Shown here piece after piece: positions 51,426 through 60,069 of a stretch of DNA of 64,000 bases. The translations under genes and the position numbers were made by a program. Origin of the DNA: Thermomicrobiales bacterium. GTDB taxonomy: Bacteria; Chloroflexota; Chloroflexia; Thermomicrobiales; CFX8. The stretch is from the NCBI GenBank assembly GCA_037045155.1, contig JBAOIG010000002.1:372001-436000 (forward strand). The letters are read 5' to 3'. Below the pieces are notes generated by a model. That model searched no databases. It was given only the letters and a program-made list of their open reading frames with translations, and was not told the origin of the DNA. Positions within the stretch are counted from its first letter, which is position 1; the number at the start of each line of letters is the position of its first letter.

Positions 51426-53261
51426 GTGGACGATTCTACGCGGCAGTATCTGATTGAGCATGTGGCCGGCGTCGGTCGGGCCGGCAAGTTCACCCGCCGA
51501 CGGCTCCTGTCGTTGGCCCTTGCCGCCGGAGCTACAGGCCTCACCGGCACGCTGCTGGCGGCCTGCGGCGGTGGTGGCGGCAGCCTGAGTTCGGGGCCGA
51601 CGGCGACAAGCGGGGCCACCGCGCAAACACCGGGAGCCACTGTTCCTGCCGGGCAAACACCTGCTACAGGGCAGACACCGACGGCCGGCAAGGCTACCGA
51701 GCCACCTGTTGCGCCTGGCACAGCGACGCCGAAGGGACAGGTCATCGTCGGTTTGTCACAGGAGCCGACGGTCTTTAATCCACTGATGGCGCACATTGAG
51801 GTCGATGACGGCGTCTATTTCAACCTGTTTGATCCGCTTTGGGGTGTTGACGAAAAGGGTCAGTATTTCCCGATGCTCGCTACCGAGGTGCCGTCGGTCG
51901 AAAATGGCGGCATCTCGGCTGACGGCCTGATTTGGAAGGTCAAGCTTCATGACGGTGTGATTTGGCACGATGGCCAACCGTTCTCTGCTGACGATGTGAA
52001 GTTCACTTGGGAACTCATCATGCGGGATGACTTCAAGGCCGGCAGTCGTCTCGGGCACGATCTGATCAAGACCTTTGACGTCACTAGCCCGACCGAAGTT
52101 ACCTGGACGATGAAGGAGGCCTACGCTCCCTATATCGCCATCCTGGCCTCGACATTCATCGTACCCAAGCACATCCTGGGCAAAGCAGCTGACCCGAATA
52201 CCGCCGACTTCAACAATGCGCCGGTTGGCACCGGGGCCTTCGTTTGGAGCGAGCGTGTTGCCGGTGATCACATTACGCTTACAGCTAACCCGAAATATCA
52301 CGGCGACGGGCCATACTTGGAGAAGCTTGTCTTCAAGTATATTCCCGATCTCACTGTGATGTTCACGCAATTCAAGACGGGTGAGATCGACCACACCACC
52401 ATTCAGGGCATCACTGCCGATCATTATGCAGAGGCTAGCAAGCTCGCTGACCGTACCATCTACGTCGGCCCAGCACCCTTCATCGAGAACATCTGGTTCA
52501 ATCTCGCCAAGGAGCAGTTTCAGGATAAGGCTGTCCGCGAGGCACTGTACTATGCCATGGACAAAGACACGATCATTAAGAACATCTACTACGGTCTGCC
52601 GGGACAGGCTGAGAGCTACTTGCCGAAAGAGTCTTGGGCTTATAACCCTGACCTCCCCATTCATGAGTACAACCCCGATAAAGCGAAGGAAGTACTCGAG
52701 ACCGCTGGATGGAAGACTGGGTCAGATGGCATCCGCGAAAAGAATGGTGTCAAGCTTGCTTTCCAGAACTCCACTACAGCTGGAAACAAGGTGCGTGAAC
52801 AAGCGCAGGCATACCTCCAGCAAAACTGGAAAGACATTGGGGTCTCGATGGAAATCAACAACATGCCCGCAGCCGTCATCTGGGGGGACTACTTCAATCA
52901 ATCACAGTATGACTCCGTCATGATTGGTATTCTCTACGGAATCGGTCCCGATCCGGATGCTTCTGCTTACTTCCACAGCAGGGCTATTCCAGCCAAGGGT
53001 GGAAGCGGCAGTAATACGATGCAGTTGATTGACCCGGACCTCGACACGTTGCTGGATGAAGCGACAGCAACAGTTGATGTCTCCAAACGTACGACACTGT
53101 ACCAGCAGATCCAATCGCGGCTGCGTGAGAACTTGTACTTCCTGCCGATCTTCCAGTACGCCAGCATTGAAGGCACCAAGAAGGAACTCATCGGTTACGT
53201 CGCGAATCCTAATGTCCGCTCCAACTGCTGGAACATTCCTACCTGGCGCTGGCAAGCGTAG
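51426..53261 (+). CDS. ABC importer substrate-binding lipoprotein, peptide/opine type
   Basis: A 611-residue extracytoplasmic solute receptor of the DppA/OppA family (SBP_bac_5). An RRR-containing signal (FTRRRLLSLALAAGATGLTGT) ends in lipobox LLAAC with Cys47, then a Thr/Ala/Pro linker to about residue 105. The domain begins VIVGLSQEPTVFNPLMAHIE and has the family pieces ISADGLIWKVKLHDGVIWHDGQPFSADDVKFTWE and QFQDKAVREALYYAMDKDTI. It is followed by two permeases. GTG start with GGAGGAAGGGG upstream. Codon use is looser in GC than in the first 48 kb. It probably binds a peptide, opine or amine conjugate. Confidence 0.92.
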   Translation: MDDSTRQYLIEHVAGVGRAGKFTRRRLLSLALAAGATGLTGTLLAACGGGGGSLSSGPTATSGATAQTPGATVPAGQTPATGQTPTAGKATEPPVAPGTATPKGQVIVGLSQEPTVFNPLMAHIEVDDGVYFNLFDPLWGVDEKGQYFPMLATEVPSVENGGISADGLIWKVKLHDGVIWHDGQPFSADDVKFTWELIMRDDFKAGSRLGHDLIKTFDVTSPTEVTWTMKEAYAPYIAILASTFIVPKHILGKAADPNTADFNNAPVGTGAFVWSERVAGDHITLTANPKYHGDGPYLEKLVFKYIPDLTVMFTQFKTGEIDHTTIQGITADHYAEASKLADRTIYVGPAPFIENIWFNLAKEQFQDKAVREALYYAMDKDTIIKNIYYGLPGQAESYLPKESWAYNPDLPIHEYNPDKAKEVLETAGWKTGSDGIREKNGVKLAFQNSTTAGNKVREQAQAYLQQNWKDIGVSMEINNMPAAVIWGDYFNQSQYDSVMIGILYGIGPDPDASAYFHSRAIPAKGGSGSNTMQLIDPDLDTLLDEATATVDVSKRTTLYQQIQSRLRENLYFLPIFQYASIEGTKKELIGYVANPNVRSNCWNIPTWRWQA

Positions 53262-53321
53262 GGTCGACCATGCAATGACCGAGCAGTCGAAAAACCTGCT
53301 CGGTCTGGCTTGGAGAGCGGC

Positions 53322-54275
53322 ATGACTCAGTTTCTCCTGCGACGGCTGATCCAGAGCGTCATTCTGCTCGTCATCGTCTCGTTCATCGGATTCATGATCC
53401 TGAACCTTGCGCCGGGTGGGCCGCTGGCGGCCTATGCGCTTAACCCCAACATGACGCAGGCGGATCGGGTACGCCTGGCTCATCAGATGGGCCTCGATGA
53501 TCCGCTTCCCGTCCAGTACTGGCGTTGGGCATCGAGTCTCGCGCGAGGGGACTGGGGGCGGTCTTTTCGCGACTCGCAGCCCGTGCTGACAATCATCCGT
53601 GACCGCATTCCAGCAACACTGCAACTGATGGTGACCTCTACGGTGTTGGCGATTATCCTTGGCTCGCTCATCGGGTTGCTTGGCGCGCTGAAGCGTTACT
53701 CATTCTTCGACTACTTGGCGACGATCGGCGCGATGATTGCGCTCTCGATTCCCACCTTCTGGTTCGGGCTCATGATGATCTTCCTCTTTTCGGTGCAACT
53801 TGGCTGGCTGCCCTCGGGTAGTATGACAACCATCGGCGGCTCTGGGTCACTCACCGATCGTCTCCATCACCTGATTGCGCCGACTCTTGTCTTGTCACTC
53901 GTTACCGTCGCTATCTGGAGCCGATACTCACGCTCAGCGCTGCTTGATGTCGTCGGTCAGGATTACATGCGCACTGCGCGGGCAAAGGGACTGCGCGAGT
54001 GGGTCGTCCTGCGTCGTCACGGGTTTCGCAATGCCATCCTGCCGCTGATTACTCTCGGCGGCCTGCAGTTGCCGACGCTATTTGGCGGGGCGCTCGTCAC
54101 TGAGACTGTCTTCACCTGGCCTGGAATGGGCCGCCTGTTCGTCGACTCGCTTGGTTACCGTGACTACCCCGTATTGCTGGGGATCATGATGGTGACGGCT
54201 TTTCTCGTGATCCTCGGCAATCTACTGGCTGACCTGCTGTACGCGGTCGTGGACCCGCGTATTCGCTTGAACTAG
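53322..54275 (+). CDS. ABC transporter permease, DppB type
   Basis: A 317-residue inner-membrane permease of the peptide/nickel ABC importer family. Six helices are visible, and the ATPase-contact EAA-like loop is in MRTARAKGLREWVVLRRHGFRNAILPLITLGG. The N-terminus MTQFLLRRLIQSVILLVIVSFIGFMI is family-typical. The ATG is preferred over an upstream TTG because GGAGAG sits just before it. The receptor gene precedes it and the DppC-type permease follows nine bases after the stop. Confidence 0.93.
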   Translation: MTQFLLRRLIQSVILLVIVSFIGFMILNLAPGGPLAAYALNPNMTQADRVRLAHQMGLDDPLPVQYWRWASSLARGDWGRSFRDSQPVLTIIRDRIPATLQLMVTSTVLAIILGSLIGLLGALKRYSFFDYLATIGAMIALSIPTFWFGLMMIFLFSVQLGWLPSGSMTTIGGSGSLTDRLHHLIAPTLVLSLVTVAIWSRYSRSALLDVVGQDYMRTARAKGLREWVVLRRHGFRNAILPLITLGGLQLPTLFGGALVTETVFTWPGMGRLFVDSLGYRDYPVLLGIMMVTAFLVILGNLLADLLYAVVDPRIRLN

Positions 54276-54284
54276 GGACCCTGC

Positions 54285-55193
54285 ATGGTGAGTCACACTC
54301 AACAGCCTGCCACGCCGACGGAGTTCCAAGCCGAGGCGATGGTCAGCCGGAGCCCCCACCGGATGGTGTTGCGACGCCTGATGGAGCACCGTTTGGCCGT
54401 CTTTGGTCTGGCCATGATTGTCTTCCTTGGGCTTGCCAGTGCGATCGGGCCTATGTTGACTCCGTTTGACCCGCTTTTTATCGACTTCAGAGCGAAGTTT
54501 GCGCCACCACTAACGGGGCAACACATTCTCGGTGGCGATGAGCTCGGGCGAGATCTGCTGACGCGATTGCTGGTTGGTGGACGGGTCTCTCTGATTGTCG
54601 GGCTCGCAGCAATGACGCTCAGTGTCACGATCGGGGCGATCGCGGGCGCGCTCGCCGGCTACTACGGCGGATGGATTGACGTGCTGATTATGCGTTTCGT
54701 CGACGCAGTGCTGAGCTTCCCAACCATCTTTTTGCTGCTGGCTCTTGCAGCGTTCATCAAGCCAAACCTGTTCACGATCACCATCATTATTGGCGCCACG
54801 GCGTGGATGGAGGTGGCGCGCATTGTCCGCGGTCAGATACTGTCGTTACGCGAGCAGGAATTCGTGCTGGCGGCGCGATCTATCGGTGCTTCGAACTCTC
54901 ACATCATCGCTCGCCAGTTGTTGCCGAATGCCGTCGCGCCGATCGTCGTCGCGGCGACATTGAATATTGCCAATGCGATTCTGCTCGAGTCATATATCAG
55001 CTTCCTCGGCTATGGTATTCAGCCGCCGACCGCGAGCTGGGGGAACATGCTGAATAATGCCCAGAGTTATTTCAATACTGCGCCATGGGTAGCCATCTTC
55101 CCTGGCGTGCTGATCACATTAGCTGTGACCAGCTTTAACTTCGTTGGTGACGGCCTGCGCGATGCGCTTGACCCGCGGCTTGGTAAGCGCTGA
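54285..55193 (+). CDS. ABC transporter permease, DppC type
   Basis: A 302-residue permease that would pair with the DppB-type protein. It has the conserved leading segment FGLAMIVFLGLASAIGPMLTPFDPL, the HILGGDELGRDLLTRLLVGGRVSL signature, and the EAA loop LAARSIGASNSHIIARQLLPNAVAPIVV. Length is standard. The operon ends here: no DppD or DppF ATPase gene follows; the next gene, 320 bp on, is ridA. Confidence 0.93.
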   Translation: MVSHTQQPATPTEFQAEAMVSRSPHRMVLRRLMEHRLAVFGLAMIVFLGLASAIGPMLTPFDPLFIDFRAKFAPPLTGQHILGGDELGRDLLTRLLVGGRVSLIVGLAAMTLSVTIGAIAGALAGYYGGWIDVLIMRFVDAVLSFPTIFLLLALAAFIKPNLFTITIIIGATAWMEVARIVRGQILSLREQEFVLAARSIGASNSHIIARQLLPNAVAPIVVAATLNIANAILLESYISFLGYGIQPPTASWGNMLNNAQSYFNTAPWVAIFPGVLITLAVTSFNFVGDGLRDALDPRLGKR

Positions 55194-55512
55194 CCTGTAT
55201 CGGTCTTGATTGCACCGGATGAGGTCGTATCGCGCGTGGGCTTAGAGAGGGTGGGGAGTCGACAGCAGACGTTGTCGCCATAAGTGATAGTAGTGGTGCG
55301 TTCAATGTCGCAAGGATCAAGGCTCGCAGCGGCTATCCCAAGGGAGATTATCTGGCTCCTGGTGCTGGCGGTAAGAACATTGCGGTGGTGTGGATACACC
55401 TACGAACCAGACTGGGAACTATGTGGCTTTCACTAACCACGATGGTTCTTAGCACTGGAGCCGGATGTGCCATGTAGCCCAAGGGTTCGAAACATTGTGA
55501 AGGGACCTCGAG
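55194..55512. other. Intergenic stretch where ATPase genes would be expected
   Basis: No gene, terminator or regulatory element stands out in 319 bp. I see no remnant of an ABC ATPase (no Walker or signature motif in any frame). Confidence 0.5.
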
Positions 55513-55905
55513 GTGGATCGTCAACGTATCTCAACCGGATCGGAACTCGAGCGAACAGCCGGATACTCCCGCGCTATGCGGGTAGGCAACATGGTGTTCG
55601 TCTCGGGCACGGCGGCCGTTGATCAGGGCGGCAACACCATTGCACCAGATGACGCGGAGACGCAAACGCGGGAGATCCTCAAGAAGATTGAGCGAGCGCT
55701 GCACGAGGCAGGCTCAAGGCTTGAGGATGTCGTCATGACCCGCATGTACGTGACCGATATTGCGCATGCGGGCGCGGCTGGCCGCGTCCACGGGGAATTC
55801 TTTGGTGAGATCAGGCCCGCATCATTACTTGTCGAGATTAGCGCTCTCGCTCGACCTGGACTAGTGGTCGAAATCGAGGCGCAGGCGGTTATCGAGGACC
55901 GCTGA
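55513..55905 (+). CDS. ridA: RidA family imine/enamine deaminase
   Basis: A 130-residue RidA/YER057c/UK114 family protein, a trimeric enzyme that hydrolyses reactive imines and enamines to 2-oxo acids and ammonia. Motifs: AGYSRAMRVGNMVFVSGTAAVD near the start, GNTIAPDDAETQTREILKKIERALHEAGSRLEDVVMTRMYVTDI, and GEIRPASLLVEISALARPGLVVEIEAQAVIED. The usual catalytic Arg of RidA proper is kept in IRPAS. GTG start with GAGG upstream. Its position between a peptide-type importer and a DAO oxidase fits disposal of the oxidase's imine product. Confidence 0.92.
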   Translation: MDRQRISTGSELERTAGYSRAMRVGNMVFVSGTAAVDQGGNTIAPDDAETQTREILKKIERALHEAGSRLEDVVMTRMYVTDIAHAGAAGRVHGEFFGEIRPASLLVEISALARPGLVVEIEAQAVIEDR

Positions 55906-56114
55906 GCCTGTAGTTCTCTGGGTTCCTGGGAAGCAGTGGAAGTCGACGGTCGATCCGAGTGGCCAGTGTGGACATTGCGGCCGGATCGCACCCCGTTGGA
56001 GCCGCCACAAGGATTAGTGAATATTCGCGCTAACAGTTAACGGAGTCGGTTCCACCGAGTATCGAGACGGGGCGTGTCGTCCTGAATGAACGAGACGTGG
56101 ATGGGGAGGGACCA

Positions 56115-57407
56115 ATGAAATCTCAGGCTGATGTCGTCGTCATCGGTGGCGGCATCATGGGTAGCGCCATCGCCTACTACCTGGCTAATCGAAAGACCGA
56201 CGTCGTGCTGCTGGAGAAGGGCACGGCTGGTGGTGAACAGTCAACGCGCGCCTGGGGTTTCGTCCGTCAACAGGGCCGCGACATTGCTGAGTTGCCATTG
56301 GCGGTTGCTATGAACCGCATCTGGCCCGAACTGGCGGCTGAACTGGACGCCGACCTCGAATGGACTCAGGACGGCGTGCTCCTGGTCGCCGATACCGAGG
56401 AACGGTTGCAGCAGTTCCGCGAATGGGTCGATGCTTCCAGTGATTACGGTATTGGCACGCAAATTGTCTCGGGTCGTGAGATTCATGAGCTGATCCCTGC
56501 CATGCAGGGGACATTCCTTGGCGGCATGTATACACCGAGTGATGGCCATGCTGAGCCAACCAAGGTACCAATGGCGTTCACCAATGCCGCCCGTCGACTT
56601 GGCGCGACGATCTACGACGGATGTGCCGCGACCGGCATCGAGGTCACTGCCGGCCGAGTGACGGCTGTTCACACCGAGCGCGGAACAATCCACACGCCGA
56701 TCGTTGTTTGCGCTGCCGGGGCGTGGTCGAGCCGGCTGGCACGCATGGTCGGTCTGGAATTGCCGCAGTTGGTCGTGCGTGCCACGGTTGCCGAGACTTA
56801 CCCAGTCGAGCCCGTTACGGGAATTGGCGTCGCTATCCACGGAGACGTCGCCTTCCGGCAGCGCCCAAACGGCTCGATCTACATGTCGATTCTCGGCCAG
56901 AGCGACCATGAGTTGATGATTGACTCGGTACGCTACGCGCGCTGGTTCATGCCGAACTTCCGACTCAACCGTGAATTCATTCATGTCCATGTCAACACGG
57001 CACTGGTGCGCGACATCGCCCATTCGGTGCCGATGCTGCCCGAGCGCCTGCAGGGAGCGGATCCGCTATCTTCGTACGAATCCGTTCCAGCACGCAACGT
57101 CGTGGAACATGCTCGGGCACGGCTCGGGACGCTGATCCAAGCGTTAGGAAACGTGCCGATTTTGCGCACCTGGGGCGGCAAGATCGATATGATGCCAGAC
57201 GCGATCCCTGTGATTGGTGCGGTTGATCGCCCAACGGGGTTCATTCTTGCAACGGGGTTTAGCGGTCACGGATTCGCCCTGGGCCCGATCGTCGGCCAGG
57301 TGGTCTCCGAGCTGATCCTCGACAATCAACCGTCGATCGACCTGCACGCATTGCGTTTTAGCCGCTTTGCTGAACGAGATCTCGCTCCGGCACGCGCGGC
57401 AGTGTAG
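56115..57407 (+). CDS. DAO-family FAD-dependent oxidoreductase
   Basis: A 430-residue flavoenzyme. FAD motif VVVIGGGIMGSAIAYYLA, then VLLEKGTAGGEQSTRAWGFVRQQGRD, middle domain with GGMYTPSDGHAEPTKVPMAFTNAARRLGATIYDG, and C-terminal FILATGFSGHGFALGPIVGQVVSELI, the family's FAD-closing motif. The ATG with GGGGAGGG upstream is preferred over a GTG six codons earlier. It follows ridA on the same strand by 209 bp and is likely part of the same catabolic function. It is the third DAO-type enzyme within 9 kb. Confidence 0.9.
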   Translation: MKSQADVVVIGGGIMGSAIAYYLANRKTDVVLLEKGTAGGEQSTRAWGFVRQQGRDIAELPLAVAMNRIWPELAAELDADLEWTQDGVLLVADTEERLQQFREWVDASSDYGIGTQIVSGREIHELIPAMQGTFLGGMYTPSDGHAEPTKVPMAFTNAARRLGATIYDGCAATGIEVTAGRVTAVHTERGTIHTPIVVCAAGAWSSRLARMVGLELPQLVVRATVAETYPVEPVTGIGVAIHGDVAFRQRPNGSIYMSILGQSDHELMIDSVRYARWFMPNFRLNREFIHVHVNTALVRDIAHSVPMLPERLQGADPLSSYESVPARNVVEHARARLGTLIQALGNVPILRTWGGKIDMMPDAIPVIGAVDRPTGFILATGFSGHGFALGPIVGQVVSELILDNQPSIDLHALRFSRFAERDLAPARAAV

Positions 57408-57528
57408 CCAGCCCTGTCAGTTGACTCTGAGTGATTGTGTCCCATCACGTGCGCGATTCTTGGTTCTCAACATTCGAACCATGGAGTAATACAGCCAATC
57501 GCGAGCAGTAACCCCGTGGGCGCAGCGA

Positions 57529-57551
57529 CGCCCGGTCGAGGGGACCGGGCG
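57529..57551. terminator. Hairpin in the intergenic region after the third DAO gene
   Basis: CGCCCGGTC pairs with GACCGGGCG around GAGGG. It lies between the convergent DAO and nirK genes and may terminate either transcript. No clear U-tract. Confidence 0.5.
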
Positions 57552-57572
57552 GCGCCATGCGAAGGGTTCGTC

Positions 57573-57604
57573 GGCCGGCGCGAGGTGATGGGTTCGCGCC
57601 GGCC
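57573..57604 (-). terminator. 11-bp hairpin just after nirK
   Basis: GGCCGGCGCGA pairs perfectly with TCGCGCCGGCC around a 10-nt loop, ten bases beyond the nirK stop on the minus strand. Probable terminator without a U-tract. Confidence 0.6.
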
Positions 57605-57614
57605 GGGGTTGAAG

Positions 57615-59189
57615 TTAGCTGATTGGGGCCGCCGGGGAGATAACCTGGAAGATCTCCGGGTTCGCTTCACCCTCGACGACAAGGTGGCCGGCCGCGCCTT
57701 TGCTCACACGGCCGAGACTGTGGTCGACCAGCACGTAGGTGCCAGGAATCTCGAGATCGAGCTCGACCATCGTCGCGCCACCGGCCGGAACCAGCGTCGT
57801 CTGGACGTGGGTATGAACCTCCTGCGCGGCCTCGGGGTAGCAGCGATCGAACACCTCACCGATGATGTGGAAGCTGGAGGTGATATTCGGGCCGCCGACC
57901 CCGAAGAAGACCCGAATCGTCTCGCCGACGTTCGCCTTGAGCGCGCGTTCGCCGGTCAGCGAGCCGACCGCGCCATTGAAGGTCACATAGTCCGGCTTTT
58001 CGTCGAGCATCTTGTCGACCGAGAAGGGGCGCAGACCCTTGTCACCGCGGCCACCTTCGAGATACAGGTCGCCCTGCATCACGTAGAACTCGCGGTCGAC
58101 CGGCGTCAGCCCGCCCTCTGGCTCGATGACGACCAGGCCATACATGCCGCTGGAGATGTGATGTGGGACCGGCGGCGTGGCGCAATGGTAGACAAAGACC
58201 CCCGGATGGCGCGCCTTGAAGCGGAACGTTGCCTGCTGGCCCGGCTGGATCAGCGTTGCCTCTGCGCCGCCACCTGGCCCGGTGACAGCATGCAGGTCGA
58301 TGTTGTGCGGCATCATGCTCCCGGCAGGGTTGACCAGAGTCAGCTCGATGTGATCGCCGACGCGGGCGCGGATCATCGGGCCGGGGACCGTCCCGCCGAA
58401 TGTCCAGAACGTGTAGGCAACCCCGTCGTCGACATAGCCGATGACTTCGTGGATCTCGACGGTCTGCTTGACTGTCTGCGGCTCGCGCGCGCCGACGGGC
58501 GCGGCGACGACCGGGTTCGGCAGGCGATCCGCCGTATACGGCTGACCGGCGCCGGCCGGCATCGGCACCGAGTGGTCCATCGCGTCGTGCGAGGATCCCG
58601 CTGTTGCGCCGTCGCCAGTCACGGTGAAGGAGCCCTTCATACCAGCCTCCCGGTGGCCGGGAACCAGGCACGCGAACTCGAACGACCCGGCGGCGGTTGG
58701 CGTAAACTCAATCACCATCTGGTCGCCGCTCCCAGCCGCGGCGTAGGCCAGCTTCTTGGCTGTTGCCTCGTCGTGGAGCCCGGTGGCCCGATCGCTCATC
58801 GCCTTCGGCGGCGTCACCGTCGAAAGGCCGTCCACCGTCAGCCCGAGGATCTCGATGTCGTGCTCAATGGCGCCCTTGTTTATGAAGGTCAGACGGACTG
58901 GCTGGTTGGCCGGGGCGGACAGCTGCGCCGGCTCGAACTTGAGATCCAGCGCCGTCACTGTCAGCTCGGTCACCGAGCCCGCCGCGGCGGCAGCCAGCGG
59001 CGGGCCGGAGACTGATGCAGTCTGCGGTCGGCTTCCCTTCTCCATCTGGGCTGGCGACATGTCGGGCCCGTTCGTGCCGCAGGCGGAGAGCAGCGCGCCG
59101 GCAGCCGGCAGGGTCAATCCCAGCAGCCCGGCCCGCTTCAGCAGCGAACGCCGGTTCATCGTCGTCGAGTCGATCTGGTCAAGCGCCAT
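57615..59189 (-). CDS. nirK: Copper nitrite reductase NirK with an N-terminal cupredoxin domain
   Basis: A 524-residue exported lipoprotein (RR at 13-14, lipobox LLSAC with Cys37) reducing nitrite to NO. Residues about 72-192 are an extra blue-copper domain with ligands His110, Cys174, His179 and Met184. The NirK core follows (about 235-515): type 1 copper His295, Cys336, His344, Met349; type 2 copper His300, His335, His490; catalytic Asp298 and His441. All ligands of both sites are present. The extra cupredoxin would bring electrons to the core, as in Hyphomicrobium denitrificans NirK. It is divergent from a Crp/Fnr regulator. ATG at 59189 chosen over a start six codons earlier. Confidence 0.93.
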   Translation of the reverse strand: MALDQIDSTTMNRRSLLKRAGLLGLTLPAAGALLSACGTNGPDMSPAQMEKGSRPQTASVSGPPLAAAAAGSVTELTVTALDLKFEPAQLSAPANQPVRLTFINKGAIEHDIEILGLTVDGLSTVTPPKAMSDRATGLHDEATAKKLAYAAAGSGDQMVIEFTPTAAGSFEFACLVPGHREAGMKGSFTVTGDGATAGSSHDAMDHSVPMPAGAGQPYTADRLPNPVVAAPVGAREPQTVKQTVEIHEVIGYVDDGVAYTFWTFGGTVPGPMIRARVGDHIELTLVNPAGSMMPHNIDLHAVTGPGGGAEATLIQPGQQATFRFKARHPGVFVYHCATPPVPHHISSGMYGLVVIEPEGGLTPVDREFYVMQGDLYLEGGRGDKGLRPFSVDKMLDEKPDYVTFNGAVGSLTGERALKANVGETIRVFFGVGGPNITSSFHIIGEVFDRCYPEAAQEVHTHVQTTLVPAGGATMVELDLEIPGTYVLVDHSLGRVSKGAAGHLVVEGEANPEIFQVISPAAPIS

Positions 59190-59277
59190 TTGGGTGCCCC
59201 TTCGCAAGTCTGCTTGCGCCTCATCGCGCGTCCATCACCTTATGGCTCTAAGCCTATGGAGCGGAGTTTCCTGACCC

Positions 59278-59293
59278 TGTGACTTTCGTCTCA
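59278..59293. promoter_or_regulatory. CRP/FNR-like site 1
   Basis: TGTGA-N6-TCTCA in the nirK-regulator divergent region matches the dyad TGTGA-N6-TCACA at nine of ten positions. Its centre is 31 bp (about three helical turns) from site 2. Binding by the adjacent Crp/Fnr protein is inferred. Confidence 0.5.
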
Positions 59294-59308
59294 TTCGCGT
59301 TACAGTAC

Positions 59309-59324
59309 TGTGACAAATTTCACG
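59309..59324. promoter_or_regulatory. CRP/FNR-like site 2
   Basis: TGTGA-N6-TCACG, nine of ten positions of the Crp-type dyad, ending 16 bp before the regulator's ATG. A position this close to the start suggests autorepression. An overlapping dyad (GTTACAG-TA-CTGTGAC) extends it to the left. Confidence 0.55.
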
Positions 59325-59340
59325 AAGGGAGTTTGGCCGG

Positions 59341-60009
59341 ATGATGAATCGCGAACGGTACCGTGATCTGCTCCGGGGGACGTCCTACTTCGCCCGGCTC
59401 GACGATGCCGGCCTCGACGAGGTCATCACGGTTGCAATTGCCCGGCGCTACGGCCAGGGTCAGCGGCTGTTTACCGAGGGACACAACGAGGGGCGTTGCT
59501 CGCTGCATATCGTCGAGACAGGTCTGGTGCGCGTCTTCAAGACATCGGCCGAGGGGCGCGAGCAGGTGCTGCGCCTGATGCGGCCGGGTGAGGCGTTCTC
59601 CGATGTGCCGGTCTTCGACGGCGGCGCATATCCGGCGAGCGCCGATATTGTCGAAGCCTCGACGGTGCTGGCGATCCCGCGGGACGCGTTGATGCCGTTG
59701 ATGGATCGCTACCCTGCGATCGCGATTGGGGGGCTGCAGAATATATCTTCGCGGCTGCGTCACATGACGGCGCTGGTCGAGGATCTGTCACTCCGGAGAG
59801 TGATGAGCCGGGTCGCCCGGCTGCTGCTGGAAAACCCGAACGAGATCCACCTGACCCAGTCGCAGATGGCGTCGATGGTCGGCACTGCCCGCGAGATGGT
59901 CAATCGCTCGCTCCACACGCTCGAGGATCGCGGCATCATCCAGCTCCGCGGCCAGGAGATCACCATCCTGGACGCCGCGAAGCTGGCCGACGTCATCGAC
60001 GCGGGCTGA
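59341..60009 (+). CDS. Crp/Fnr family transcriptional regulator
   Basis: A 222-residue regulator: N-terminal cyclic-nucleotide-type effector domain (residues about 12-130, with LHIVETGLVRVFKTSAEGREQVLRLMRPGEAF) and a C-terminal Crp helix-turn-helix (HLTQSQMASMVGTAREMVNRSLHTLEDRGII). No N-terminal Cys cluster for an FeS centre is present, so it is not a classical oxygen-sensing FNR; NO- or redox-sensing DNR-like or cAMP-type function remains possible. Divergent orientation and two Crp-like sites between the genes suggest it controls nirK. Confidence 0.9.
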   Translation: MMNRERYRDLLRGTSYFARLDDAGLDEVITVAIARRYGQGQRLFTEGHNEGRCSLHIVETGLVRVFKTSAEGREQVLRLMRPGEAFSDVPVFDGGAYPASADIVEASTVLAIPRDALMPLMDRYPAIAIGGLQNISSRLRHMTALVEDLSLRRVMSRVARLLLENPNEIHLTQSQMASMVGTAREMVNRSLHTLEDRGIIQLRGQEITILDAAKLADVIDAG

Positions 60010-60069
60010 AAACACGCCGTCGATTCGTATTCTGTGCCGTCTGTTTCTGCCCGAAGAAGATACGGGGCG

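Noticed and set aside
57453..57466. CACGTG core near 57456 as a third parS site
   Set aside because: Only the central CACGTG is present; flanks do not match TGTTNCACGTGAAACA.
57435..59015. 526-codon plus-strand frame across nirK
   Set aside because: Antisense shadow; nirK on the other strand has every copper ligand.
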